Positions 22,745 to 34,209 of a stretch of DNA of 64,000 nucleotides are shown piece after piece. Below the pieces are notes generated by a model. It did not search any database and had not been told where the DNA came from. It saw nothing but the letters and a program-made list of their open reading frames with translations. This DNA comes from Malus domestica (lineage: Eukaryota > Streptophyta > Magnoliopsida > Rosales > Rosaceae). How positions within the stretch are numbered: position 1 is the stretch's first letter; each line of letters begins with the position of its first letter. The translations under genes were made by a program, and so were the position numbers. The stretch covers positions 28,351,001 through 28,415,000 of the forward strand of contig NC_091669.1 of assembly GCF_042453785.1 (NCBI RefSeq), read 5' to 3'.

Positions 22745-22900
22745 ATAGTGCAACTCATACCGTCATCGACACTTAGCTAAACATCTATAGTTGGTAAAGG
22801 TGTATAAAAGCTGTAATTTTTTGTATTACTTGTAGCGTAACGTGATGACCAAATATACATGGGCATGAAATTCCTCCACTCTGCAGTCTTTTATTGATCT
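22745..22900 (+). other. Probable 3'UTR of the FtsH gene
   Basis: Follows the TAG stop. T-rich sequence with TTTTTTGTATTACTTG near 22817-22832 could serve 3' end formation. The exact poly(A) site is not determined. Confidence 0.4.
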
Positions 22901-22917
22901 TTTTGTGTTCTACATCG

Positions 22918-23062
22918 TTGGTTCCAGCTTGATATTTAAACTCCGGTCTTCTACAGTGGTAGAGAGGAGTGTTGTCCTTGCACCATGATATGGGTTCAAA
23001 CTTCATCGACTCTCTAATCTAACACTTAATCTAACAAATTTATATTTTGACCCAAAAAAAAA
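22918..23062 (+). repeat. SINE-like fragment downstream of FtsH
   Basis: CAGTGGTAGAGAGGAG near 22956-22971 and GGGTTCAAACTTC near 22991-23003 resemble a tRNA gene half (A and B box). An A-run tail lies at 23051-23062. No convincing target duplication. Confidence 0.45.
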
Positions 23063-23639
23063 AAAGAACTCTAATTTTGGAATTTGTAAACTCAATTGAA
23101 TACAAAGAGACATGGACTGCAGGACATTTTATACAGAAATTTAGAGCTTGTACATGTACATGTCCATCACAGTTAGATATATGCAATACTGGTTTGATGA
23201 TATTGCTATTCTACGAGTTATAACGGTTGAGAAAAATAAAAAGAAATAATAGAAACAGAAATGGCTATTATGTTAATAAAATAGTCTCACAAACTTTTCT
23301 TTTGTGTATAAACACCTAATCAACTTTCTTTAATGATAAGGACAAGAGGCAGTGGCAGTATTGTAATTAAGTTGAAGTTTTGTTGCACCTTTCTTCACCT
23401 TTCTTCATAAATTTTCAGTTATGAAAAAACAGTTGCCGGTACTACCAAAGTTTGACATAATTATGATACTCACCACCACGCTCAAACTACTGTCACCACT
23501 TACTCATTATTGTCAATATTATTAATAAAAATTATATAGTGTATTTCATTAAAAACTTGTTGCCTTAAACCCCTTTAATTCAAGCTACCTTTGTATTAAA
23601 CAGCTCACAAACTCGTTTGGAAGTATTTTTAAAATGACT
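23063..23639. other. Intergenic, nothing recognised
   Basis: AT-rich DNA between the FtsH gene and the PPR pseudogene. No supported feature. Confidence 0.45.
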
Positions 23640-24573
23640 GAAAGCTTTCACGGAAACTGAAGGTGGAGATACTGTAACGCGGAGTTCTATGATTTCTGCA
23701 TATGGGTTTCATGGGCGAGGAGAGGAAGCCATTAAGCTGCTTGAGGAGATGGAGCAGGAAGAACTGGGGGCAAATGATGTTACTTTCTTGAGTTTGCTTT
23801 ATGCGTGCGGTCATTGCGGAAAGGACTTGAGTTCTTGGATTCTATGGTCGAAAAGTATGGACTGCATCTTAAATTAGAACACTATACATGTGTGGTGGAC
23901 CTGCTTGGCCGGTCTGGCTGTTTGGAGGAAGCCGAGGCAATGATACGATCATTGCCTGTTAAAGCAGACGCTATCATATGGAAAACTTTGTTATCTGCAC
24001 ATGTAAAACCCACAAGAACGTAGACATGGCAAGAAGGATTGCTGAATAAGTTATTAGGCAAGATCCACAGGACTCAGCGTCCTATGTGCTACTCTCGAAC
24101 ATCCATGCTTCAGCTCTAAGGTGGCACGATCTTTCTGAGGTGAGAAAAGCTATGAGATAGAGAAAGGTAAAGAAGCCGGGTAAAAGCTGCCTGGAAATAG
24201 AAAACCGAGTTCACTAGTTCTGCGTTGGTGAGAAAAGCAATGGGAGATTGATTTGTATCTTAAAGAGCTAACATCAGAGTTGAAGTTGCATGGTTACGTG
24301 CCTGATACCGGCTCTGTTTTGCATGATATGAATAATGAGGAGAAAGAATATAACTTAGGCACACCATAGTGAGAAGTTGGCGATTGGTTTCTCCTTAATG
24401 AACATTCCTGATAATGTACCAAGAAGGGTGATGAAGAATTTGCGTGTTTGCATTGATTGTCATGTTGTTGTTACGTACATATCTCTAATAAAAAACCGAG
24501 AGATCATTGTACGCGATGCTAGTAGATTCATCACTTTAAAGATGGGATGTGTTCTTGTGGACATTACTGGTAA
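23640..24573 (+). pseudogene. PLS-class PPR protein, E and DYW domains, broken copy
   Basis: The copy starts inside the PPR array (SSMISAYGFHGRGEEAIKLL at about 23680). It continues with DVTFLSLLYAC, LEHYTCVVDLLGRSGCLEEA (about 23875) and IWKTLLSA, then the E motifs (SYVLLSN near 24082). The DYW domain has [11 protein letters not shown] at about 24368, [11 protein letters not shown] near 24430 and IIVRDASRF near 24505. It ends with GMCSCGHYW plus stop at 24571-24573, in a frame one off from the preceding block. The genuine family ends in DYW, so the first residue is changed too. Frameshifts lie near 23830, 24025, 24210 and 24530, with stops near 24048 and 24160. The 5' portion is missing. Such proteins edit organellar RNA; this copy cannot. 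It resembles the At2g41080-type gene from memory. Confidence 0.85.
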
Positions 24574-24714
24574 CGGGAGGTTATACGGGAGGTTATATTG
24601 CAAAGATGAAGAATCGGTACAGAGAAAGAGAAAGGAAACAAACAAGATTGTATTTATTGATTAAAGAAAATGTATACAAATGAACTTAATAAAAATAATA
24701 GTTATACAATCCCT

Positions 24715-24854
24715 TATATAGCAAGCTATTATAATAAACTCTCTCCTAAAAATATTAATTTAATATTGTGTAAACCATTAGTTCCCATATTAGATATTAA
24801 ATTAATAAAAATAATTACTACTCTTGATTTTAGTCAATAGGCAGAGAAAGATAT
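24715..24854 (-). pseudogene. Decayed U2 snRNA copy with promoter
   Basis: Minus strand from 24854: ATATCTTTCTCTGCC, then TTGACTAAAATCAAG and the branch-site pairing region AGTAGTAATT. It lines up with the U2 5' domain but with many changes, and similarity fades after about 140 nt. Upstream are a TATA element CATATAAAAACAG (24876-24888) and ATCCCACATTG (24919-24929), one base off the plant USE RTCCCACATCG, spaced as in plant Pol II snRNA genes. Together they identify a once-real gene. The altered 5' end argues against function. Confidence 0.7.
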
Positions 24855-24875
24855 GCTTCATCTCATGTTTGGCTT

Positions 24876-24929
24876 CTGTTTTTATATGCCACCTCACTAG
24901 CGTACTTCTGCCACCAGCCAATGTGGGAT
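24876..24929 (-). promoter_or_regulatory. snRNA-type promoter (USE and TATA) of the U2-like copy
   Basis: USE-like ATCCCACATTG at 24919-24929 and TATA CATATAAAAACAG near 24876-24888, about 30 bp apart. The same spacing is seen at 39144-39198 and 57746-57797. Confidence 0.65.
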
Positions 24930-25186
24930 ACAAAACCTCTATGCGGTATGTCTTTGTTGTTATATTCAAATCAAAGGGACTTGTCAGCACAAGTTTGAGA
25001 CAATTGGGAGTATATTTTAACCTGGAATATGTCACGTGTTGGTAAAATTAGTGATAGCTGTTATATTTACAATAATTTTGAAAATATATTTTAATTGAAA
25101 TAAAGATTTAAATAAATTACAATAGAAAATTCGAGTAAGAGACTTCAAAGATGACGGAGTCAAGAACTCGGTTCTTTATCCTTAGG

Positions 25187-25557
25187 CAATGTTTTAAAAA
25201 TTCTCGCCTAATCCATACAGATCCCCTTAGGCATCCGTTTAAGTTGCGACTCACTTAGGTAGAAAATAGATAACTTTCATTTTGCATTTTATTTTTTTCA
25301 ATAAATTGTAAGAGACTTGTTGAATACTTAAATGAACACACATTATATACTTGTTCCCCATGTTTTCATTGTGTTTCAATACTTCATAATATATATGTCA
25401 TTCTATTTGTAGTTTATGATGAAATTATATATATTTTAAGTATAAACAGAGACTTATTTACATGAAATATAATGGATTTAGTTAAATCCGCCTAGCCGCC
25501 AAGGCGTTAGGCCACAACTCGCCACCTGACTAGCGCCTAGCGTCTTTTAGAACCTTG
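25187..25557. mobile_element. hAT-like MITE, 371 bp
   Basis: The ends are CAATGTTTTAAAA and TTTTAGAACCTTG, which match as inverted repeats at 11 of 13 positions. Flanks TCCTTAGG (25179-25186) and TCCTTAAG (25558-25565) look like an 8-bp duplication with one change. Its ends contain reiterated GCCTAG and TAGGC motifs. A relative may lie at 39669-40190. Confidence 0.65.
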
Positions 25558-25593
25558 TCCTTAAGACAAAATTGTATGCTCACTGGTGCTTTA

Positions 25594-25868
25594 GGTACCG
25601 TTTGGTACGTGGGACGGGACGGAACGGAGTGGAACGAGGCGTTCCGTCCCACATTTGGTGCGCCTAAAACGGATGGAACGCGCTGTTCCACGGGACGAAT
25701 TTTGGGTGAATTTTCGTTCCGCCTCACCCCCTGGAACGACTCGTTCACATTTGTGGAACACAAAATTATAACCTCTCCGTCTCATTCTTCTTCCTCCTTG
25801 TTTCCATCCGAGAGCATCTTTGCTCCCACTCCGTTCCGTCCCGTCCCGTCTGCATACCAAATTATACC
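25594..25868. mobile_element. PIF/Harbinger-like MITE, 275 bp
   Basis: Inverted ends GGTACCGTTTGGTACG and GGTATAATTTGGTATG continue into a shared GACGGGACGGAACGGAG, about 40 bp in all. The 3-bp duplication TTA lies at 25591-25593 and 25869-25871, typical of PIF/Harbinger elements. Short open frames across it are not genes. Confidence 0.75.
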
Positions 25869-25996
25869 TTAAGGACTTGTATGGCGAATTGCCTCCTCAT
25901 GACTCCATGGTCTCTCCGTCTCTCTCTGATTGAACTGTGTGTGTTTAAGTACTCTTTCTAATTTGTGTTGGTATCTGCATGGCTCTGGTGACAAGC

Positions 25997-27666
25997 AGTT
26001 CGTGTCAGGAATTTCCGTCGGGGATGTTTCCTGGCCGACGAGCACACAGCTCCCCTGGAGGATGGCGCCGGTTGAGGGCTGCTGTCGGGCTTCTGCTTCG
26101 CTGTCGGGCGTTGTCGGGCAAGTCTCGTCGGGCAAGTCTCGTCGGGCAAGACTCTTCGGGCAAGACTCTTCGGGCAAGGCTGAAAGAGAAGGATAGCGTT
26201 AACTTTGAGAGGTGCCTTTGTGGGGCCTTAGGTGTAGGCCTTGAGGCTCACAATCAAGGTTAACATCTAGGTGCTCAGGCGTGCCACTGCCATCTTTAGC
26301 ATGGCAGATGTAAAATGGTTGTCGTGCTTTAGTTGTATATATGTATGTATCCAAGAAACCGTGTTAGTTATAACAGGTGCCTTTGTGGGGCCTTAGGTGT
26401 AGGCCTTGAGGCTTCCCATAAATAACTAAACCAGTGCTCGAACGCATCATATTTGTTCTCGTGGTTGTAGGAGTTTTCTAACTATTATACTTTTGATTAC
26501 CCGAATCCAAGAAGTAGAATGAACCCAAATAGGTGCCTTTGTGGGGCCTTAGGTGTAGGCCTTGAGGCTTCCCATCAGAGTTCATTCTTATACTTAGACT
26601 CTTTAGATCGCCGAACGGAATGAATCCAAATGGATGCCTTTGTGGGGCCTTAGGTGTAGGCCTTGAGGCTTTCCATTAGAATCCATTCCATGCTCAAGCG
26701 TTCTATGATAATCATGACATAATAGAAAGAAAACTAGAAGGTAGGTTGATTACTTGCACCCCAAGTAACTTCGGACTTCTCGTTTATCAAGGACTATCAT
26801 GGATGGGTTAAGTCCACATAAAGTTCTTTTTTATGCCTTGAGGCCAAGGACTTTTAACTGATCAGATTTACATGCCCGAGGGCTTAGGACTTGGATCTGG
26901 TTTGAACACTGACAATATATTCAAATCGGATTCAAGTGCTGAGAAAGCTTTTTAATAGTCATGTTGCTAGAAATAACTTGCATATAACTGGAAGTATACA
27001 ACATATTGAAAAGACAAAACTAAAGCAAAGAAGGTCGGGCAAGGTTAAACCTTATCGGGTAAGGTTGCTCGTCTTGCAGGTTCCTATCTTTGTAGTTTTG
27101 TCAAAGGTCTGAAAGCTTAGAGGGGTAGAGAGAGAGAGATTACAAAAGATGAATCGATACTACAGCAAGGTTTAACAAGGTAGCAGAGCTATTACAAAGG
27201 GTTGAAGAGAGGGTTATCCCGAGAGGGATGAAGGCTGGTCCCGAAAGGGATGAAGGCTGATTACAGCTTTGTTTTGAAGGCAAATCTGGCTTTGAGCAGA
27301 GTTTGTGCTTGCATTTGTTTGTTTGATTGAGTGTCTTTAATCTTGGATTTTCTTTCTTCTTATATAGACAACTCGGCTTGGCCTTTGGTAGCAGCAGCTT
27401 TGCCCGAATGCGGTTTGAGGGTGATGACTCATCAGCTATTTTACATGTAATGCCACCATAAAGTGCTTTATGGGCTGTGTAGCTGACCAGTCTACACCAC
27501 TTGGCTTTTGGGTAGGTAAGCAAGTGGTCTTCATGAGCTGCACCAAGTCAGAAAATGCCTTTCCCTGCTTTCTGGGCTTCGACTGGGCTTCGGCTATCTC
27601 CCTTTCGGGCCTCCTTTTGGGCCAACTCCTTTCTTGAGCCCAAAGTTTCAAGTTTTGATCCAAACA
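25997..27666 (-). repeat. 3' LTR of the young Tat-like element
   Basis: 1670 bp. On the minus strand it begins TGTTTGGATCAAAACTTG and ends at 25997. It contains tandem GTCGGGCAAGACTCTTC-type 15-bp units at about 26118-26180 (one more unit than the other LTR) and the four stem-loops at 26198-26689. Confidence 0.92.
26198..26689 (-). repeat. Four stem-loops with constant core and differing stems (left LTR)
   Basis: A 37-bp core (GCCTTTGTGGGGCCTTAG through GGCCTTGAGGC) occurs four times. Each copy is flanked by its own inverted arms: GTTAAC/GTTAAC-type (26198-26264), TTAGTTAT/ATAACTAA (26363-26430), AGAATGAAC/GTTCATTCT (26516-26588) and GGAATG.../...CATTCC (26617-26689). The core also folds: GGCCT pairs with AGGCC around TAGGTGT, and GCCT with AGGC outside it. 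The arms differ from copy to copy but stay complementary. In the element's own orientation they lie toward the end of the LTR, upstream of the PBS. Confidence 0.8.
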
Positions 27667-27678
27667 GTGCCCCCTTCA
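27667..27678 (-). other. Polypurine tract
   Basis: Minus strand TGAAGGGGGCAC directly precedes the 3' LTR start TGTTTGG. Confidence 0.75.
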
Positions 27679-27728
27679 ATCAATGTTAAGGTTGGAATCC
27701 CAAGCGCCAACATTGATTAAATACCCGC

Positions 27729-28141
27729 ATGCGTGTATCTCAATCTTTTGGAACTTCGTGTTCCCTCGACAGGATGAAGGCAACCCCGTGCCCCTTGAGC
27801 TTCTCACGACCTCTGAACTACCCTCTGGTTTTCTATAAATTCTGGCTCGGAAACTCTTCTATCAAGCCATCAAATCCTCTTCATTCTTTTCTTCCATCTT
27901 CCTCGAGCATTTCAGAATTTGAGAAATGGGTTCCTTAAGCTTTGGGTGGGGTTTCCTAAAACTTCCTTTCCGTGAGAAAAAAGGCTTTCATCAAAGAACT
28001 GCTATCTCCAACACCCTTGGTCGAACGCCCCGCTATCTCCAACACCCTTGGTCAGGCGGTTTCCTCTTGACGGTTTGTCTCCCTGCTCGCTGCGGTGATA
28101 AATCGGGCTTGACCATTACATATGTTGATGGTCCTGTCTGA
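27729..28141 (+). other. Antisense promoter-like segment and short frames
   Basis: On the strand opposite to pol, TTCTATAAATTCTGG at about 27831-27845 (TATA-like) is followed by a C/T-rich leader and an ATG at 27926 opening a 71-codon frame (MGSLSFGWGF). No domain is recognised. Position (between integrase and 3' LTR, antisense) matches where Tat-lineage elements carry antisense ORFs, so this may be a truncated one. Confidence 0.35.
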
Positions 28142-28394
28142 GGATCCTCTACCAAGCCCATGTTGGCCGCACAACCCGATCACCTGATCGGGTCCCATCC
28201 ATGAAGACATCAGAAAATCAGCTGAAGATACCATTGCATCCAGGAAGAGAATTGACTGTAATACGTTGGCCTTGAATCTTTTGTAAATTTCATCAATTTG
28301 TCGAAATGAAATATACATTATCTCAACAACTCTTGTCTTTCCATCTTGAATGTTTGATAAATACGTATTGCATAATGATATCCCGAAGCTCGCT

Positions 28395-31300
28395 TTACTT
28401 CGCATCTTCTTCGATATAACAATCTCTGACATCCCACAACGTAGCACAATATTTCTTTAAGAATTTAACGTTAATGGGATGTTTATGTTTGTTTCCTTCA
28501 AGGTCCGCCAGGTAGTATCCCCTTCTATCTAGGACACGACTAATAATGAAAGGACCTTCCCATGTCGGGCTCCATTTTCCAAAACCCCTGAGCTGAGCTC
28601 CTAGAAGGAGGATTGTCTTCCATACTAAATCCCCTTCCTTGAAAGATTTCATCTTCACCTTCTTGTTGTAAGCTCGGGCAACGGCTCGTTTCCCTTCTTG
28701 AATCTGGTTCAAAGCTTCAATTCGGGCGGCATCCAAGTCTTCAACTCCTTGACACATGGCTTCGACATACTCTTCGCTATGCAATCCAAATTGATTTTGA
28801 ATTCTTAAAGAACTCACATTGATTTCCACGGGGAGCACTGCATCTTGCCCGAAAGTTAAAGCATAAGGAGTTGTGCCTGTTCCTGCTCTCTTAGAAGTTC
28901 TGTATGCCCACAAAGTGTTCCCCAGATTTTCATGCCATCTTTCTGGACTATCAATCACCATTCTCTTGATAATGTTGACCAGGATCTTGTTGCTGGCTTC
29001 TGCCTGGCCATTTGATTCCGGGTAGTATGGACTGGACTGGATCATCTTTATTTTGTACTTACTTGCAAACTCCTCAACTTCTTTTGAAATAAAAGATGGT
29101 CCACGATCTGTCACAATAGTTTCAGGCACCCCATATCTGTGCAGGATCTTGGTCTCGATAAAATTCTTGACTGTGGCTGAATTTATGGATTTCACTGCTG
29201 ATACTTCCACCCACTTGGTAAAGTAATCCGTTGCCATAATTATAAAGGTATGCCCTCTGCTAGAAGCTGGATAGATTTGCCCGATGAAATCCATTGCCCA
29301 TCCTCTGAAGGGCCAAGGCTTGACCACTAGATTTAAAGGTATTGAGGGCACATGCTGGAGAGGTCCGTGCCTCTGACATTCTTCACATCCTCGGGCATAA
29401 GACTTACAATCTTTTTCCATGTCGGGCCAGAAATAACCATACCTCCTAAGCAACCATCTCATCTTCGTTCCAGCCTGATGTGCTCCACAAACTCCTTCAT
29501 GTACTTCGGCCATTACCCTCATGGATTCTTCTTAGCCCAAGCATTTCAACAGTAACCCATCTGGAGTTTTCCTTAGCAAGTTCTTCGCCCATAAGACATA
29601 CTTGGTTGCTTGCTGTCTATCCTTCTTGCTTGTAGGCGAGGAAGGATCCTTCAAATGGTGAATAATAGGTGACCTCCAATCTTCTATCTCGGCCTCTAGC
29701 ACCATTATATCTAGACTGAATCCCCTTTCTAAGATGGAAGGGAGGTTTCTTCTTTGGATCTCAACATCTACCCCATATTTCCTCTCCTGTATTGGCACTC
29801 CTGCGGCTAGTTGTGCCATCTCGTTGGCCGCTAAATTGGATTCCCTGGGAACATGATTGACCGATATCTCAGAATCCCAGAAATTCAATAATTGCGTAGC
29901 TGCCAAGTAATACCCCGCCATGGTAATATGTCTGCACTTGAACTCCCCATTTAACTGGTTTATTACCAACTCTGAATCTCCAAAGACCTATACCTCCTCT
30001 GCCCCCAGATCCATCAAGATTTCCAGACCAATAATTAAGGCCTCATACTCTGCCCGATTATTAGTATTCCCCTGGTAATCCAAGAGAAATGAATAATAAT
30101 GATAAACTCCCTGAGGGTTTACAATTACAATTCCTGCTCCTGAAGCCTTCTGAGTGTGGGATCCATCGAAATACAACTTCCAATGAGTGATCCAGAGACC
30201 AGCCACTCTTCTTATCTCTTGCTGGACCCAGTCTTCTTTGCCCGAAATATCTTTTCTCGGCGGGATCCAAATGCTAGTAACTTCTAGGCTTCCAGGGATA
30301 TTGATCACCTCACTTGAAGATTCTTGATGCTCGGTCAGGAAGTCGGCAATTGCTTGACCTTTAACTGCCCTTTGGGGTACGTACTGAAAACTGAATTCCG
30401 ATAAAGCTAGAATCCATTTCTCAATCCTTCCTGTGAGCATTGGCTTTGACAACATGTACTTTATCACATCTGTCTTGGCGATGATGTGCACGTGACAAGG
30501 TAACATGTAATGCCTTAATTTACTGGCAGTGAAATATAAAGCCAAGCATAATCTCTCTACCGGGGAATACCTTGTTTCTACCTCGGTCAGGATTCTACTG
30601 AGGTAGTACACTGCCTGCTCCTTCCCGCCCTCATTATTTTGGGCTAGCAAGCTTCCAATTGATTTTTCAGAGGCAGAGATATACAGCTTCAAGGGGTTTC
30701 CCCTTTGAGGTGGCACCAACACTGGTGGAGAAGTTAAATAGGCTTTGATGCTGTCAAAGGCTTGTTGGTGTGGTGGTGCCCATTCAAACTTCTCTTTATC
30801 TTTCAACCTTAGTAAAGGAGTCAGCGGCTGGATCTTGCCTGCTAGATTAGCAATGAATCTCCTCAAAAAGTTGATTTTGCCCAGTAACCTCTGGAGTTGC
30901 ACCTTGTTGGTAGGTGAAGGTGACTCCATTATTGCCCGAGATTTGTTCTTATCCACTTCTACACCTCTTTGATGCACCAGGAATCCCAAGAAGTTGCCTG
31001 CTCTTACTCCAAACGCACACTTCTTTGGATTCATCTTCAATTCGTGGATCCTCATCCTTGCTAATGTCTGTCTGAGATCCTCCAGATGCTGCTCTTCTGT
31101 TTTGGACTTTACCACTATGTCATCAATGTATACCTCCATGCTCTGGCCAATTAGATCATGAAAGATGGCATTCATTGCCCTCTGGTAAGTTGCACCAGCG
31201 TTCTTGAGCCCGAATGGCATGACCAGATATTCATATGCCCCCACATGACCGGGACACCTAAAAGCTGTTTTATGTATATCTTCTGGAGCCATCTTTATCT

Positions 31301-32138
31301 GATTGTAACCGGCATTCCCGTCCATAAAAGATAGGACTTTATGTTTTGCCACTGCATCTATGGATAAGTCGGCCATGGGCATGGGATACTCATCCTTTGG
31401 TGTAGCGCCGTTAATGTTTCTGTAATCCACACAACATCGTACCGCTTTTGTTACAGCTTTTAAAACGGGTACGATGTTGGCCAACCACTCCACATATTTG
31501 GCTGGTCTGATAAAGCCAGCTTTCACTAGCCTCTCAATCTCTTCTTTGACCTTTTCTTCTATCTCCTTTGACATCCTTCGTGGTGCTTGCTTGACAGGTT
31601 TATATCCTTCTTTGATGGGCATTCTATGTTCTACCAAGGTTGGATCTAACCCTGGCATCTCGGTATAATGCCAAGCAAAGCAGTCTTTGAATTCTTGCAG
31701 AAGACAAACAATCCTTGCTCGATCATCAACCCCCAATAAACCACTGATCTGTATTGGTCTCGGGTCCTCCTTTGATCCTAAATTAATAACTTCCAGAGGA
31801 TCCTGGACTTCTAGTGGTGGCTTATCCGGTTCTGTACACAAAAATTCGACCAGCTCCGGGCTCTCGAGCAAGTCGTCTGGCCCATCTAGATCATATATGC
31901 ACTCGGCCATTTGAATAGCCCCATCCAGTTCTTCACTGCAAGATTCCTCCTTGCTTTCATGCTGGCTAGTTGAAATTTCCTCATGCCATTCACGCTCTTC
32001 TCTGTCCAATAGCTCTCTTTCTTGTCTTCTTCCCTTCCCGTATACCAGCAGTCTTTTAATCAGGGATCTAACTACCATTACCTGATCTCTCTTCTTTTGT
32101 CCACTCATTGATGGTGTAGGGGATTTGGGAGGATACAA
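28395..32138 (-). pseudogene. pol of the young Tat-like element: RT, RNase H, second RNase H, integrase
   Basis: One reading frame spans RT (VKQAPRRMSKEIEEKVKEEI, CVDYRNIN, FMDGNAGYNQIKM, catalytic YIDDI near 31123) and RNase H. A second RNase H (LYFDGSHTQKASGAGI, NNRAEYEALI) and integrase follow. The integrase zinc region is C..C near 29370, and the core Asp residues lie in AMDFIGQIYP and IVTDRGPSF. Its Glu-containing SNGQAE lies near 28995. Two stops break it: TAG at 29985-29987 and TAA at 29532-29534, each a one-base C-to-T change from a Gln codon. All active-site residues inspected are present. Confidence 0.88.
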
Positions 32139-33654
32139 GGTCTATCCCACTCCTCTCTAGTAAGAAGCATTCCTTGTTCTAAAAGCTTTTGGGCTGTCAC
32201 CTTGGTAGGGCGGCCGTTCTCGTCAGCTCCTGAACACTTCAAGATTCCTACATTGGGGTTGTAGAAACTTGCTTCTGCAACATTGGCTGTGGGGAGAAAT
32301 GGCCGTGATTCGGCCTCTACCATCTCCCAAAAGCCTGGTCCTTCTACGCCCGCTTCATGATAGATAGCCACTTGTTGATGAAGAGTGGAGGGTATAGCCA
32401 AACCTTGGTGGATCCAATCTCTTCCGAGTAAGGCCCCATAAGTAGAGGTGCAGTCCACCACAAAGAATGCCATCATTATCCTTTTAGAAGAGGCAATATT
32501 CCATGAGTCTTAGTGATAGCGCCTGAGAAGCTAGAGACTGTGAGGTCTGTGGGAATAAGATCCTCCGTACCTCTTCCCATTTTCTTCATCTGCTTGGCTG
32601 GTAACACATTAACAGCTGCTCCTCCATCAATTAGAATTCTTTTGAAGGGCACACCTTCTAGGTGAGTTGTAACGTATATGGGTTTCAGATGATTGGCCAA
32701 CGAGCTGTTCGGGCGGCTAAACACCATCTCGTCCGTGTAAATCCTTAGAGGATCGCCTTTGGATGCTTCTGCATATTCAGCCTTGCCCGAGCTTTCTTCT
32801 TCAACTACCTCTATATTGACATGTGCCATCATTGGCTCAGTTGTCAAGTAATCACCCTCCATAGTAGCGGATTGATCAGGTCTGGCACCAAACGTGGCGG
32901 ACAACACGTATGTCATGTTGATATGGAAATTATTAGGCTCGGGCGAACCTTCTTTATTGTCCCCAATCTGGTCCATAAATTCATCCAACCAGGCCATCGC
33001 ATCAGCTGGAAGTAATGGTTCTGGTGCCCCCTCCTGTTGCTGTTGAATCATGCCCGCATACAGTGTTTGTTTTGGAACTTCACCAAAAGGATCCACCAAT
33101 GGCAGAGAAGGTGGTCTCCTTTCAGATGAAATAGTTTCAGCATGGTTAGGACCTGGCTTCCACCCAGGAGTTGGCATCATGATTAGATCTTCTTGAGCTC
33201 TCCTCAAGATCCTGTACTTCCCGGGGTGTTGGCTCTGCGGTACGTGATTTCCCTCGCCTTCCATCTTGCTGTCGGCTTTTTCCACCTCTTTCTTACTTCT
33301 CCAACGGAGCTGACTACTTCCTCCAGATGCTGTTTTCTCCAGCTTTTGATTTTTGGAGGCTTCAGATGTTGTGGGGGTCTTTAAGGAATTCATGTAGGCT
33401 TTATGCTGCCTTTGAACCCTCCTGACCATAGAGGCTCCTATTGGTTTAGCAGGCTGTCCGTTCTTCCCGACTACATACCATTTTCGCCCGAGGTGGGCAG
33501 GATTTCCCTTTCTACCAGGATTGGTCATGCTATCAATCTTCTTGATTTCCTTCCCCATCTGGCCACATTGAGGATGATCTGCACCCCTTCGTATTTTGGC
33601 TTCCATGTATTCCGCTTCATCAGAAACTTCATGGTTTCGAAATACCTCTGACAA
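32105..33654 (-). pseudogene. gag C-terminus and protease of the young Tat-like element
   Basis: 33654-32476 includes a basic gag tail and the retropepsin start ILIDGGAAVNVLP (active site near 32620). The protease continues in another frame at 32476-32105 with MMAFFVVDCTSTYGALLGRD. The join near 32480 lacks the usual linker and shifts frame, so there is a small deletion. A further frame change near 32130 separates it from RT. The first codon used at 33654 is not ATG; the frame is open further upstream. Confidence 0.75.
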
Positions 33655-33677
33655 AGCTTTGGGTTGGGAATCACCTC

Positions 33678-34175
33678 CTAGTCGTTGAAAGACGCTTCGG
33701 GAAGTGTCTTTTTTCGTTGCCTGCTTAATCTTTTCGCGGGCTTCTCGTCTTCTTCCTTTCTCCTGATTAGTTCACGGTCAATGAGTACTCCAGCCGGGGG
33801 AATTTCAAGCTCACACTCGCACTGGCACTTACTGCACATGACCATCCCATTGATTATGGCTGCTTTGGGATATTCAGGTGTTTTAATCACCCCTCCTGTA
33901 GGTTTTTCAGCCAATCTCTTCTCTTCTGGTTCCTTTGTAATTCTTTCTTTTCCTTTCTCAGCCCATGTCATATTGATCATATTTACAGGGACTTCTGAAA
34001 AGGGAACTGCAGGTTTGTCTACCACCAGCTCTTCAGGCGGGCTGTTTTAAGTCTCTTTCCCTCGGGATGAACCAGGTCTGTTTCTTCTCTGAAGCCTGTG
34101 GAAGCTTTCTCCAACCTTTGCAACATTTGTAGTAACGTAGTTTGTAAACCTTTTGGCATATTGACATATATCTTC
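33678..34175 (-). pseudogene. gag N-terminal remnant of the young Tat-like element
   Basis: MPKGLQTTLLQMLQRLEK opens at about 34160, close to the PBS. It passes by frameshift near 34020 into the frame 34025-33678, which contains MVMCSKCQCECELEIPPAG. No Retrotrans_gag capsid domain or CCHC knuckle lies between, so the middle of gag appears deleted. Confidence 0.55.
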
Positions 34176-34187
34176 TGATCAAGGGGT

Positions 34188-34209
34188 CCCACTAGGCGTG
34201 CCAAAACTA
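34188..34209 (-). other. Primer binding site of the young Tat-like element
   Basis: Minus strand, directly after the 5' LTR: TAGTTTTGGCACGCCTAGTG. Position and the TTGGCA... start fit a plant gypsy PBS. tRNA not assigned. Confidence 0.6.

Noticed and set aside
25555-26263. Short overlapping frames with Arg/Gly-rich translations
   Set aside because: They span the Harbinger-like MITE and the LTR edge and are explained by these repeats.
26211-26670. Hammerhead ribozyme in the LTR, as in plant retrozymes
   Set aside because: The conserved CTGATGA and GAAA core motifs of a hammerhead are not present in the constant core.
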